Positions 1 through 9,300 of a DNA stretch of 63,290 bases are shown piece after piece. Under the pieces are notes generated by a model, which saw only the letters and a list, made by a program, of their open reading frames with translations, was not told where the DNA came from and did no database searches. This DNA is from Pirellulaceae bacterium (GTDB lineage: Bacteria; Planctomycetota; Planctomycetia; Pirellulales; Pirellulaceae): NCBI GenBank assembly GCA_029243025.1, contig JAQWSU010000020.1:1-63290 (forward strand). The letters are read 5' to 3'. Made by a program: the position numbers and the translations under genes. Within the stretch, counting starts at the first letter, position 1, and every line of letters starts with the position of its first letter.

Positions 1-93
1 CGGCTTACCGCGACGGCAGTTCCAGAACCATCGAGCCTTGTGTTGATCTCGTTGGCCGGATTGGCTTTGTTGGCTCGTCGACGACGTCGCTAA
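1..93 (+). CDS. PEP-CTERM sorting domain protein, C-terminal end only (clipped by window edge)
   Basis: Frame 1 is open from the first base to a TAA at 91-93 and encodes 30 residues. They contain the motif VPEP, a hydrophobic stretch (about LVLISLAGLALLA) and a terminal run of five arginines. This is the layout of a PEP-CTERM sorting signal: the PEP motif, one membrane helix and a basic tail, recognised by exosortase in bacteria that make extracellular polysaccharide. Only the tail is inside the window, so the function of the exported protein cannot be read. A strong terminator follows 34 bases after the stop codon, which supports this being the true gene end. Confidence 0.85.
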   Translation, partial: RLTATAVPEPSSLVLISLAGLALLARRRRR

Positions 94-126
94 ACAGCAG
101 CCTGAAGCAAGTAAGATTTCAAAAGG

Positions 127-160
127 CGGCTGGGTCGATCACACCTGGCCGTTTTTTTTT
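127..160 (+). terminator. Rho-independent terminator after the PEP-CTERM gene
   Basis: Arms CGGCTGGGT (127-135) and ACCTGGCCG (143-151) pair over nine positions, two of them G-T wobbles, with a 7-base loop. Nine T residues follow directly at 152-160. Hairpin, position and T-run all fit an intrinsic terminator for the upstream gene. Confidence 0.85.
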
Positions 161-289
161 GATCTCTGGTATTGTGCAATTTTTCCTTGATGCACATCCC
201 ATGCCAAGATAAACTCGACCTGATGTGTAGGGTGAAAATCATTTTCCCTATCAGCCAGCAACAGGACGCTAGGTGACTCCAAAGCCGCT

Positions 290-2461
290 ATGGCATCGAC
301 GAATGGAAAGCCACAGACGATGACGCCGATTCCCGCAAGAGCTGAAGACACGACCGTTCGCTCCTGCGGGATCCTACTTTGCTATAACGAGGAGCACCTA
401 CTTCGTGAGTCGATGGCTCACTACCTGACGCAGGGAATTGACCTGGTCATCGTTGACAATGAATCCACGGACAACTCGCTCGAAATCGCCCTCGAGCTTC
501 AGCAGCACAGCCCGGGGCCTGGCACCGTCAGAGCGGTGGAGTCGTTTGAGAGCCATGGATTCGAGTGGAAGCGCCTACTTCGTTTTTGCAACGACTACGC
601 CCACCAGAAACTCTCACATTATGACTGGCTGCTGCTGATCGACGCGGACGCGTTCTTTTGCTCCCCTGTTCGCGGGCTCTCGCTGCCCGGCTTCATGACG
701 GAAGCCCACTCGCGTAACTACACAGCACTCAACGGCGCACTCTACAATTTCTACCCGACGGATCGAGACGGTCCGCAATCTGCCTCTCTCCTCTCCAGGC
801 AACGCCATTTTGACCGGATCGAAAGGGATCGAATCGACCTCCCGCAGGAGCGAATCTTCGCCTATCGACCTGATCTCGACTTCGCTCGTGGAAACGGCCA
901 TGTCGTAACGTTTGGCGACAAGCGAATTTTTCCTATGGCCTATCACTACCGACACTATGGATGGACCTCTTTCGAACAAGGAAAGCAGAAGGTCTTCAGG
1001 GACCGCAAGCCCCGTTACATCACGGGAGAACGCAACTTCGCGGTTCATCCCCCATACAACGGCCTGCTGCCGTTGCGGGAGGATTTCGTCAAACCTCACA
1101 AGACGCTGTCGGCCTATGACGAAGATCGCGAGCTTCTCTCCCAAGCGGACTTTAAACGCGCGTTGGCTCGTCTTCCCTTGCACTCACTGGGCCGTCGCGT
1201 GGATCAATTCGCCCGTCGGCACCTGTGGCCCCATTGGGCCCACGCTAGGGCCCTCGCAGACAGAGAGAGGCTTGCCGCCTTCGCCGGGCTTCTACCTGCC
1301 AAGGTGCGGGAGAAAATCACGACGGCACGGTGGGCACGGCAGTACGGGGACCGTTTTGTGGTGGCCGCCGAAAAGTCCCATTTTCAAACCACGTCGCTGT
1401 GGGAGCAGGTCACGCAGTCTCCAGGGACCAAGAACCTTCCCCACTCGTTCCACTTCCTGCCCACTGCGGTCTGCGACGCAAAATGCTACTTTTGCAATCA
1501 AAAGGTTCGGGCGAGCGAACACATGCCGCTCAAGGAATTCATCGCCATCACCGACAACATCCCAGGCGAGGTGATGCGATTCTTCCACTTTAGCGGCGGC
1601 GGGGAACCGCTACTCTGTGGAGATCTCGCAGAGATGGTCAATTACACGCGGGCCACCTACCCCTGGGTTCAAACGAGCATTCAAACGAACGCTCTGACCC
1701 TGGACCGGAACCTGGATTGGATCATCAACAGCTCACTCGGTGGGCTACAAATCTCGTGGCACGGCGCCACCGAAGCAACCGACACCTTGATGTTTGGACG
1801 CCCTGGATTCGCCAGCAAGGTGGATGCGCTTCGGCAACTCGACTCGGCCCTACGGGGGCGAAAGAAGACACTCGCAAGACAGTTCAGCGTCGCGGTCGAG
1901 CAGCGCAACATTCACGAGCTTCCTGACATTGTCCGGCTCGCCAAGGAGCTCGGTGTGACAGAGGTCAGCGCCACGTTCATCCGCTACTATCCCGTAGAGG
2001 GCAAGGGCGACACGGCTGAGTGGCCAAAGGACGCTCGTCACTCGCTATTCTTCGCGCAAGAACGATACAACCAAGCCGTGGACGAGGCGAAACGCGTAGC
2101 TCGATCGGTGGGCGTCGCGTTTTCCGCGAGTCGTCCGTTCGGCCACCGCCCGGTCCGCCGCAACTGTCGGCACCCCTGGACAACGGCGGTCATCGATTGG
2201 CGAGGACGCCTCTTTCCCTGCCCCGGTGGCGAGGTACAGTTCCATTCCCGCGTCGAGGCGGGCGACTATGATTTTGGCAACCTCCGCGATCAAAGCCTCG
2301 CAGAGTGCATCGCCAAGGAGAGCTACACGGCGATTCGACGCACCTGTGACAAGAGCTCGCCCGGCGATTTCATCCCCGAATGTGAGAGCTGCTGCGTGAG
2401 TCTTGGACTGTTGGGCACCGATGAGCGCAAGGCCCATCTTCTCAAGTGGCCGGAGGCCTAG
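290..2461 (+). CDS. Fused glycosyltransferase family 2-like / radical SAM-SPASM protein
   Basis: A 723-residue protein. Residues about 25-240 look like a GT2/GT-A type glycosyltransferase: start strand GILLCYNEE, nucleotide-site segment VDNESTDNS (about 55-63) and a DAD metal motif at 118-120. Residues about 385-600 are a radical SAM domain with the CxxxCxxC cluster site C395, C399, C402, followed by a glycine-rich segment (SGGGEPLL) that normally contacts SAM. The C-terminus is SPASM-like, with C626, C644, C686, C698, C701 and C702 available for auxiliary Fe-S clusters. Radical SAM-SPASM enzymes modify peptides or sugars; substrate here is unknown. The ATG at 290 is the first Met in the frame. 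It stands alone between two convergent or terminated genes, with GC higher than the T6SS region. Sure of both domains, not of the reaction. Confidence 0.85.
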   Translation: MASTNGKPQTMTPIPARAEDTTVRSCGILLCYNEEHLLRESMAHYLTQGIDLVIVDNESTDNSLEIALELQQHSPGPGTVRAVESFESHGFEWKRLLRFCNDYAHQKLSHYDWLLLIDADAFFCSPVRGLSLPGFMTEAHSRNYTALNGALYNFYPTDRDGPQSASLLSRQRHFDRIERDRIDLPQERIFAYRPDLDFARGNGHVVTFGDKRIFPMAYHYRHYGWTSFEQGKQKVFRDRKPRYITGERNFAVHPPYNGLLPLREDFVKPHKTLSAYDEDRELLSQADFKRALARLPLHSLGRRVDQFARRHLWPHWAHARALADRERLAAFAGLLPAKVREKITTARWARQYGDRFVVAAEKSHFQTTSLWEQVTQSPGTKNLPHSFHFLPTAVCDAKCYFCNQKVRASEHMPLKEFIAITDNIPGEVMRFFHFSGGGEPLLCGDLAEMVNYTRATYPWVQTSIQTNALTLDRNLDWIINSSLGGLQISWHGATEATDTLMFGRPGFASKVDALRQLDSALRGRKKTLARQFSVAVEQRNIHELPDIVRLAKELGVTEVSATFIRYYPVEGKGDTAEWPKDARHSLFFAQERYNQAVDEAKRVARSVGVAFSASRPFGHRPVRRNCRHPWTTAVIDWRGRLFPCPGGEVQFHSRVEAGDYDFGNLRDQSLAECIAKESYTAIRRTCDKSSPGDFIPECESCCVSLGLLGTDERKAHLLKWPEA

Positions 2462-2929
2462 CGGGGGCGCTGGCAGGGATGGCCATGGATCTTGGCCAGT
2501 TTGCCGGATTTCGGGAGTGACCACACGCTCCTCGTCTTGTGGCAATTATTCAACACTCTTGGATTTTTTGGCAGTACACACTCAACTCTGTTCAGGCCAC
2601 CACTGAGTCTTCAAAACAGCTAGGTTAAAGTGATTTTAGGAGCACACAAGTTTGACTCTCTCCCGCGGTTGGCTTGGTGCTCAGCCTTAGAGAGAGGAAG
2701 CTCTCAAGTACAACTTTATCACGGCTCTTCGGTGGAGTGTGACGAGAGGACACTTCTTCGCGGGAGCTTGGGAAATTCTGCCGGATTCGCATTCAGCGAG
2801 AATTGACGAACGGTGACGGTTCATCGGTTCCTTTGCCCTGAGCGGCTCACCTCGCGAAAACGGACAGTACAGCATGGGTCTGCAAAAGGACCGCAGCAAC
2901 TGTCCCGGTAGCAGTATCCCCCTTACCAT

Positions 2930-2967
2930 AAAAAAACGCATCCCGGAGCAGGTCGCTCTGGGGTGCG
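2930..2967 (-). terminator. Rho-independent terminator of the PDZ gene
   Basis: Arms CGCATCCCGGAGC (2937-2949) and GCTCTGGGGTGCG (2955-2967) pair over 13 positions with two G-T wobbles and a 5-base loop. Read on the minus strand, the hairpin is followed by seven T residues (A-run at 2930-2936 on the plus strand). It sits 67 bases beyond the stop of the minus-strand PDZ gene. Confidence 0.85.
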
Positions 2968-2989
2968 TCGGGCTGGGGTGCGTCGGGCT
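2960..2989. repeat. 15-base tandem duplication (2 copies)
   Basis: GGGGTGCGTCGGGCT occurs twice without gap at 2960-2974 and 2975-2989. The first copy overlaps one arm of the terminator hairpin, so the duplication likely arose from that arm by slippage. Confidence 0.9.
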
Positions 2990-3034
2990 GGTCACCAGGC
3001 GGATGATGGTCCGGGTGAATGGACTGAACAAGGG

Positions 3035-3763
3035 TCAGCGAGTCAGAACAAAATCGAACCGCATCCCCAGACCATTGATCAGGTAGCCGTCGATGGTCCT
3101 GGCGTCGCGGGGCGTCAGTTTGCCATGACCGCTGTCCCGCAAACCGCCTCGTTGCTGGTAGACGAAATTGTAGGTTCCGTCACCGTTTGGACTGATTTCC
3201 AGATCGGATCGACCGACCCACGGAACGTTCGATTCCGCCACAATCGGGTTGCTACCGCGAAAATGGACCGTTCCACCGCCGCTGGACATCCAGATCCCGG
3301 CCAGTTTTGGGCTGGCGGGAGGTGCGCTGCCGGGGCCGGGGCCCATCGGAACACCGACGCCCTGCATTCTCAAGACAACCCATTGCCAGTTTCCGGTGTT
3401 CCGGTCCCGAACCTGAAGTTCGATCAGTTTCATTCCCGGGGTGGCAGCAATGGCCGCGTCGAACTTGGCGGCATCATCCACAACGGTGGTCCGGGCTTTG
3501 GTTCGCACCCGGAAAATTCCGTCGCCACGCTGCAATCCGGCTCGCTCGGCAGGCGACCCGGAAAAAACGGATGAAACATACAGGTATTGATAGGCGCTGG
3601 CAGTGCCCGGATTTACCCGCTTAATGCTGAAACTGACACCGACTTCTTGCTGCGTGTTCAGCAGCTTCTCCACTGGCTTGTCGGCCTGAACCTTTGAGCT
3701 GGGGGCACACATCAAAAAGGCGGCACAAGAAACGAACGCGATTTGGGTCGGGAGAGTTTTCAT
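3035..3763 (-). CDS. Exported PDZ-domain protein
   Basis: 242 residues with an N-terminal signal peptide (hydrophobic core about residues 8-20, likely cut after KVQA near residue 27). Residues about 40-135 form a PDZ-like domain; the phrase VFSGSPAERAGLQRGDGI is the usual carboxylate-binding loop region with the AGL-x-x-GD core. A glycine/proline-rich linker (about 138-150) leads to a C-terminal beta-rich domain of about 90 residues that I do not recognise. No protease domain is attached, so a binding or scaffold role in the periplasm is more likely than a DegP-type protease. It is transcribed alone and ends at a strong terminator. Confidence 0.75.
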   Translation of the reverse strand: MKTLPTQIAFVSCAAFLMCAPSSKVQADKPVEKLLNTQQEVGVSFSIKRVNPGTASAYQYLYVSSVFSGSPAERAGLQRGDGIFRVRTKARTTVVDDAAKFDAAIAATPGMKLIELQVRDRNTGNWQWVVLRMQGVGVPMGPGPGSAPPASPKLAGIWMSSGGGTVHFRGSNPIVAESNVPWVGRSDLEISPNGDGTYNFVYQQRGGLRDSGHGKLTPRDARTIDGYLINGLGMRFDFVLTR

Positions 3764-4338
3764 GATTTTGGCCTGTGAGTTGTCAGGGGTCTGTTGACTG
3801 CGGGGTAAACTCCGGAGCAGCTCAATTGACTTTGGGGGCGGGCTTTGTCGTCGACCCGGCCAACAGTCGGCTGAACTGTTTCCCGACTAATGCAGCCCGC
3901 GTGCCAAAGAACAGCCCGACGCCAAATAGGCCGGAATAGCCTTGAAATCCACGGCCTAGTGGACGATTTCCGTTTTCGCCGGGGCTGACATCGGCAACAG
4001 GCTAGATTCAATTTGATTACGGGCAAATCAAATTGACCGCGCACCTTTCTCACCAGATTAGCCCGGCTACTGATAGGAATTTGATCTCGAGCCTTATGAG
4101 CAGGGCAAACTCTTCATCCATACGATGCAAGAGTGCAAAGGCGGTCGTTTCTTGCGAGTGCCAGCGAAATTGGCCTACCGAATTCAAAATGCAGGTCGAT
4201 GCGGGCAAAATACGCAGCAGTCTCACACCTCAGGCACATCGTCCTCGTGCCGATCTCCGTCGGGATAAAAATTAGAAGCTCTCCATAAAGGTGTCGATAT
4301 CGAAGTAGGTCATCCTTGGGAACTGGCGGCTTTAGCTG

Positions 4339-4448
4339 GCGAATCGATCGAGCTATCCAAATAGGAGGTATCCAGCTCGAGGAGCAGGTCATCCACGTCA
4401 GCTGGTGCCCTCGACGTTGACGCCTGCCATCAAACACAGTGATTCAAG
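4339..4448 (+). repeat. Dispersed relict repeat, copy A
   Basis: This stretch shares long blocks with 48989-49130: the block around GAATCGATCGAGCT, the 16-base block GTCATCCACGTCAGCY, TGCCCTC, GCCTGCCATC and GATTCAAG occur in the same order and spacing. In one frame the copies read GESIELS-stop here and DESIELPEE in copy B, which suggests a decayed coding sequence rather than a mobile element end. Confidence 0.6.
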
Positions 4449-4487
4449 CAGACTCACACCCCTTCGGGTGGTTGCAATAAGTCGCAA

Positions 4488-4814
4488 TCACTCGTGAACC
4501 CCGACCATGTTGTTTTTTCCATGCGCGGTCGGAGCGTTTTGCGACGCATTGTGAGCGTTTGGGTGTACCTGCTGTGACCCTTTTGGTTCAGCCGTTGAAC
4601 CCGCCAGGGGGTTACGCCTGTTCCGATGTCTTCCTGCGTTCCTCAAAGCAAAGAGTACAGCTTCGAGAACGTCAGGATCTGCGTAAGCCTCATCAAGAAT
4701 TGCCCTAACCTCCGAAAGGAACTCGTTAAGTTCAAGTCCTTGAAGGGCACTTTCGCGAAAACTCGGATGACTTCGTACATTAGCCGCCCAAGATGGCCGC
4801 GAATAGGTGTGACA
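4488..4814 (-). pseudogene. Possible decayed coding remnant
   Basis: A 109-codon stop-free minus-strand stretch without ATG start. Its middle part reads as an amphipathic helix rich in Glu, Leu and Ala (for example EVRAILDEAYADPDVLEAVL), unlike random translation, while its C-terminal part looks random. It may be the tail of a lost gene. No family recognised and the case is weak. Confidence 0.25.
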
Positions 4815-5037
4815 CTAAATCGGCGTATAGGCCTGGACTCCACGTGGTGGAATTCTCGATTTACAGGTTTTAGTCACAACAACAGCCGGGCATCTTCGCG
4901 TGTTCAACACACCTGTTCAGGCACTGGATAATGCTAGTAGCTTTGCGGTCCTCCAGAACTGGCGCAACACGCTGGATGGAGTTCCCCTAAAGTCAGAACA
5001 AGGCGTCAAACAATCTTGACTTTCATGAGTTTCGGCA

Positions 5038-5049
5038 TGTACATGTACA
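5038..5049. promoter_or_regulatory. Palindrome upstream of tssA
   Basis: TGTACATGTACA is a perfect 12-base palindrome, 132 bases before the tssA ATG. It could be a regulator site; no binding protein is indicated. Confidence 0.35.
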
Positions 5050-5117
5050 TTAATGTTTCGGTTTACTTGCAAAAAAATTCTGTTTGATCCGTTTCTAGGT
5101 CACAGGTCCCGACGACA

Positions 5118-5148
5118 TTGTAATTACAATCAAACGATCGTTGTAATT
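5118..5148. promoter_or_regulatory. Palindrome plus extra half-site before tssA
   Basis: TTGTAATTACAA (5118-5129) is a perfect 12-base palindrome, and the half-site TTGTAATT returns at 5141-5148. Position 33-63 bases before the tssA ATG suits an operator overlapping the promoter. Function is inferred from symmetry and position only. Confidence 0.45.
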
Positions 5149-5180
5149 CCCTTTTGAATCATCAGATTTGGACGAAGCAC

Positions 5181-6287
5181 ATGTCGTCGACACCTTTCGC
5201 TCTCGATGTCGAGTTTCTGCTGAAACCAATCTCTATTGACCATCCGGCCGGAATGGATTTGCGTACGGATGCGATTGAACACGATTGTTACGACCAAATT
5301 CGTCGAGAACGTTCCGCGGCACGTTCCGTTGAACGGCGACTTGATGTCGAACCCGATCACGACCGAGTCGGTTTGCAAAAAAATTGGAATTCGGTTTTTG
5401 AACTGTCACAAAAGCTTCTAGCTGAAGACTCAAAAGATCTGGAAATCGCAGCGTATTTGCTGGAAGCCTTGATCCGAGTTCATGGCTTTTCGGGTCTTCG
5501 CGATGGATTCACCATTGTTCGTCGGATCGTCGAGGAATACTGGCCTGATATCTACCCAAAAACTGCAGACAATCAACATCCTGAACTATCCCACTTGGCC
5601 GGCCTGAACGGTGGTGAGGTTATCGGCAGTTTAATAGGGCCCATCTTGACCCAGCCTTTGACTGGCGGAGGTGTGGCTAATGAGTTTATCTGTACAGAAT
5701 TTATGCAAGCTCGACAATTGGAAACATTGTCACCAGAGGATCGTGAGCGTCAGCTGGAGAGTGTACAGCAGGTAACGATGGACGAGTTTCGCCGCGCGGT
5801 CGCCGAAACTCCAACCGGATTCTACGTGCGTTTGCAACAGGATGTTGACGAGTGTCTCGAGGAATTCCAGCAGCTCCGCAGCACCCTCATTGAAGTTTGT
5901 GGCGATCAGGCACCGCCAACCACAAATATTCTTGAGGCGTTGGAAACGTCCGCGGAAATTTTGACTTACATTGCTGGTCCGGCGGATCATCAGAATGCTG
6001 AAGAGATGATTGATGATGCGAAAGATTCGGACGCATCCAGAACTTCGTCCACCGGAAACGCGATGTCTGAAACCATTCGAACTCGGGAAGAAGCCTTGTT
6101 GGCACTGGAAGAAGTTGCCGCATTTTACCGTCGTAGCGAACCACACAGTCCGATGTCTTCGGCAGCCAGTCAGCTTGCGTGTTGGGGCAAGATGACACTG
6201 CCAGAACTTGTCGACATATTGATTCCCGATGAGCAAGCTCGCACTTTCTTTCGGATGCGAACGGGTATGGATGAGACGATGCGCTAG
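5181..6287 (+). CDS. tssA: T6SS baseplate/assembly protein TssA (ImpA N-terminal family)
   Basis: 368 residues. The N-terminal half is an ImpA_N domain: the NWNSVFELSQKLL segment, a helix with LLEALIRVHGFSGLRDG, then EEYWPDIYP and LAGLNG are the usual landmarks. The C-terminal part ends in a short helical domain with the EPHSPMS motif, as in the shorter TssA types that cap or seed the sheath. ATG 5181 is preferred over the upstream TTG 5154, because conserved sequence begins just after it. TssA coordinates baseplate and sheath-tube polymerisation in the cytoplasm. It is the first gene of the locus, convergent with the giant gene that ends 68 bases downstream. Confidence 0.85.
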   Translation: MSSTPFALDVEFLLKPISIDHPAGMDLRTDAIEHDCYDQIRRERSAARSVERRLDVEPDHDRVGLQKNWNSVFELSQKLLAEDSKDLEIAAYLLEALIRVHGFSGLRDGFTIVRRIVEEYWPDIYPKTADNQHPELSHLAGLNGGEVIGSLIGPILTQPLTGGGVANEFICTEFMQARQLETLSPEDRERQLESVQQVTMDEFRRAVAETPTGFYVRLQQDVDECLEEFQQLRSTLIEVCGDQAPPTTNILEALETSAEILTYIAGPADHQNAEEMIDDAKDSDASRTSSTGNAMSETIRTREEALLALEEVAAFYRRSEPHSPMSSAASQLACWGKMTLPELVDILIPDEQARTFFRMRTGMDETMR

Positions 6288-6354
6288 TGGGTTTCTTTTT
6301 GCGTTGTAGAGATTACATCGCTTGACTGCGAGGATCCAGTCAACTTGCGATTTC

Positions 6355-9300
6355 TTACTTGAGCCGCAGTTGTAAACCGAGCCTGGATGTTTCCCCCGCT
6401 TTGACTTCAGCAACGGTAGCCACTGACCGGATACGTGTTTCTGCAGTAATAACATGATTGCCAGGCGGCAACTGCAAGAACTCAAACGCTCCGTCCTTGC
6501 CTGTCAACTGAGATGGATATCCGACGACAGTGACAATCGCATTTTCGGTTGGCAGCCCGTCTGCCGTAGAAACGCGGCCAACAAGCGATCCGGTGTTGCT
6601 AATCTCTATCGTTCGATTGAGCACATCGCCTGCTAACGATTCAGGGCTCTTGTCCGGTTCCGCCAAATTGTGGACCAAAGTTTGCGTCTGTACGAGTAAG
6701 CTGGTTTCGCCAGGTTTGAGGCCTTTGGAAGACAGGTGAACGGACAACTGTGAAAACTCGTCAAATGAGACTGGACCTTTCGACGCATCAATCGGCTTCA
6801 CCATTTCGTTCTTGTCGAGCACGTCATTCCTGTTCAAATCAAAGCCAAAATCCACATGGTCGATCGCACCCGCGGAATTTTTTTCGCCTTGCAGAACGAC
6901 CTTGATTTCATTTCCCGGCGCGATTGTCGCGCCTTGAGCAGGTTGGACAATCTCGATCTGCGGAGCCGAATCGACGAAGTACAAGGGCACCGTTTCTTGG
7001 CATTGATCATCATCAGATTCCGCTCGGGCAATCAGAGTTTGTCGTCCAGCAAAACCGGAAACGTCTAACAACGTCGCCACATCAGAAACAGTGGACACTA
7101 CAGAAAAACCATCTTTCGTTGGCACCAATTGCGGTTTCACACGGCGTCCAAACCAAAGTTCTTCGTCAAATTGAACTTCATTTGGTTCGAGAATGGAGTT
7201 GCTGTTGTGATCGAATCCCACCTGGAAATCGAGATCGCGCGGGCCGTCTATTTGGGCAGCAATCGGGAGCATCATTTGTTGTCCCGCTTTAAATTTGAAG
7301 GCCGTTTTCGGGGTCGGTGCATCCCAATATAAAGCTAACGTTCGCTGCGGCGGGCAGTTTACGAGTTCGGGATAAACGCTGTATCGGAAAAGTCGGGGAA
7401 CTCCACTTGCTGAAATCGAAATATCAGTTGGCAGTAACGTGGATCTGGCGAATTGTGCTTCCATCAAACCCGTGTTGTGATCACGCTCCAGGGATAATGA
7501 TAGGCGCCCCGGAATTGTTTGATCTTCGTTTGTGGAAAATTCTAAGTGGATAGGCGCGGGAGAGTCACTAAATTGTGTCTGCTGCAACAATGCCGTCACG
7601 GTACGTCGCCGCGGATTGAAAGTGACTTGTCTTTGTAGGCAATCATTTAGATCCAAAATGCTAATCGCAACCGATTTTTCGTCCAGCAGGTTTTCATTCT
7701 CGTAAAGTTCAAATGTGATCGCCGCATCAGTGATGACAAAACCAAGCCCAGCTTGTGGCTTGACCGGGGATGGTTTGTCATCTTTGATCTCAACAGTCCC
7801 TAAGACTTCCGTTTGCCCCCTTGCTTTGAGAACCAACGCGAGCGGATCGGCGACATTGCGTTTCACACTTAAGTTCAATGTGATTGCCTGGTTGGGTAGC
7901 AAATCGACATGATTCAGGGTCGCCCCCGGATCATTCCAAGAAACGATCAAATCGGCTCGCTTTTGTGGAATGCCTTCGGTCGTGATTGTTACCTTTGGCA
8001 ACCATTTGACCTGAGAGATCTCACTGATGCTGGAGTTGCTTTCAGATTTCATGAACTGAATGCTACCGATAAGCTCGTGCACCGAGGATGAGGCGAGGCG
8101 TTCCTTTTCGGCGATCGTTGGCTGAATCGACAGGAGCTGGTCTGGTGCGATTACCCCGAGGTCAACTGTCATTTGACCGGGAATTATGACCGCATCGGGC
8201 AATTCCAATGCCAGCTTTTCGTCATCCCAATTCAATCTTAGCTGAGCGACTTCGTCGTCCGGAATCCGAGCGGGTAATAACACTTTGATGGGAACGAAGT
8301 TTTGGCCACTTGCCGACAATCGAATATCTGTTGAACTTACGAGTTGAACAGGCATGCGTATTGAATCACGTAGAAATTGGCGTGAATCCCGCTCCAACGT
8401 TTTAGCAAGCGAATTCAGCGAATTATCGTAAGTTCCTTCGGGAAGAAACCGACTGTCTTTCGCCAATCGTTCGTAAGCTTGCTGCAATGCCCTGGCAAGA
8501 GCCTCTTTGTAAATCCGTGCCGATCCGGAATCGGCCACTCGACGATCCGAAGTTGGCTGATACAGCCAGTAGGCCAACGCCAACGCCTGCCAGTGTTGCT
8601 GCCATGGGGCCGCCTTCGTGATCGTGTTGGATGCGGTATGTTTAGTTCGGCGCAGAAATTCTCGGAATATCTGACTGAGTTGCGAAAGCTGCGGAACATT
8701 CGATTTCACCAGATGCAAATTCTGGGCGTTATTTTCGTTCAGAGATTTCAGGAAATCGATTGGCACTGGAACTTGAGGATGCAGTTGATTGACGAAAGAA
8801 AAGAATTCATATAGCGGGAATGAGCGGCCACTTGAATTCGTGAAATCATCATCAATCGGCGCCACTGGACCGTCGATCGGCACAGGTTCATCCCGTCGTG
8901 ACAAAAGGAATTCAAGTGCGTTTCGTCGCTCAGCGACGCTTATCGTTGGCAGACGGAGCGCCATGCGAATCGTGCAATAGTCGCCGCTGGACAAATCATG
9001 GCCGGCATGATCAGCCAATAATTGCCCAAAGTCGGTACAAAGGGACACCAATAAATCGAGTTGGTTAGCTTGCGGCAATTTTTGAAACGCATTGAAATTT
9101 GCCATCAACAGCTGAAGCGATCTGACGCAACTATCGCGTTCCGGTGATGATGTCGGAAGATTGCCAATCCAATCGATATAAAATGGTAATGTCGTCAGAG
9201 TTAATTCAACGGTACTCAGTTGTTCGGTGACCAAATTACTAAGTCGCACTGCGAGTCTGTATTCAACGCGCGCTTTACGAAAAGCATCAGCAGCTTCGAG

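Larger units (their letters stand above)
2462..3034. other. Intergenic region between convergent genes
   Basis: No convincing gene. Open frames on both strands lack start context, and the longest (minus strand, about 2687-3031) runs through the terminator hairpin described separately. It holds that terminator and a 15-base tandem duplication next to the end of the PDZ gene. Confidence 0.6.
3764..5180. other. Long intergenic region upstream of the T6SS locus
   Basis: About 1.4 kb without an intact gene. It contains one copy of a dispersed relict repeat (4339-4448), a stop-free minus-strand stretch with protein-like composition (4488-4814), and two perfect 12-base palindromes near tssA. The open frames at 3760-4053 and 4033-4275 have no start site or recognisable composition. 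Confidence 0.55.

Noticed and set aside
2687-3031. Minus-strand 114-codon frame upstream of the PDZ terminator
   Set aside because: It runs through the terminator hairpin and the 15-base duplication, has no start context and random composition.
3760-4053. Minus-strand 97-codon frame before the PDZ gene
   Set aside because: Arg/Cys/Pro-rich composition typical of non-coding GC-rich DNA, no ribosome site, and it overlaps the PDZ start region.
4626-4931. Plus-strand 101-codon frame
   Set aside because: The opposite strand of the same stretch looks more protein-like; this frame has random composition.
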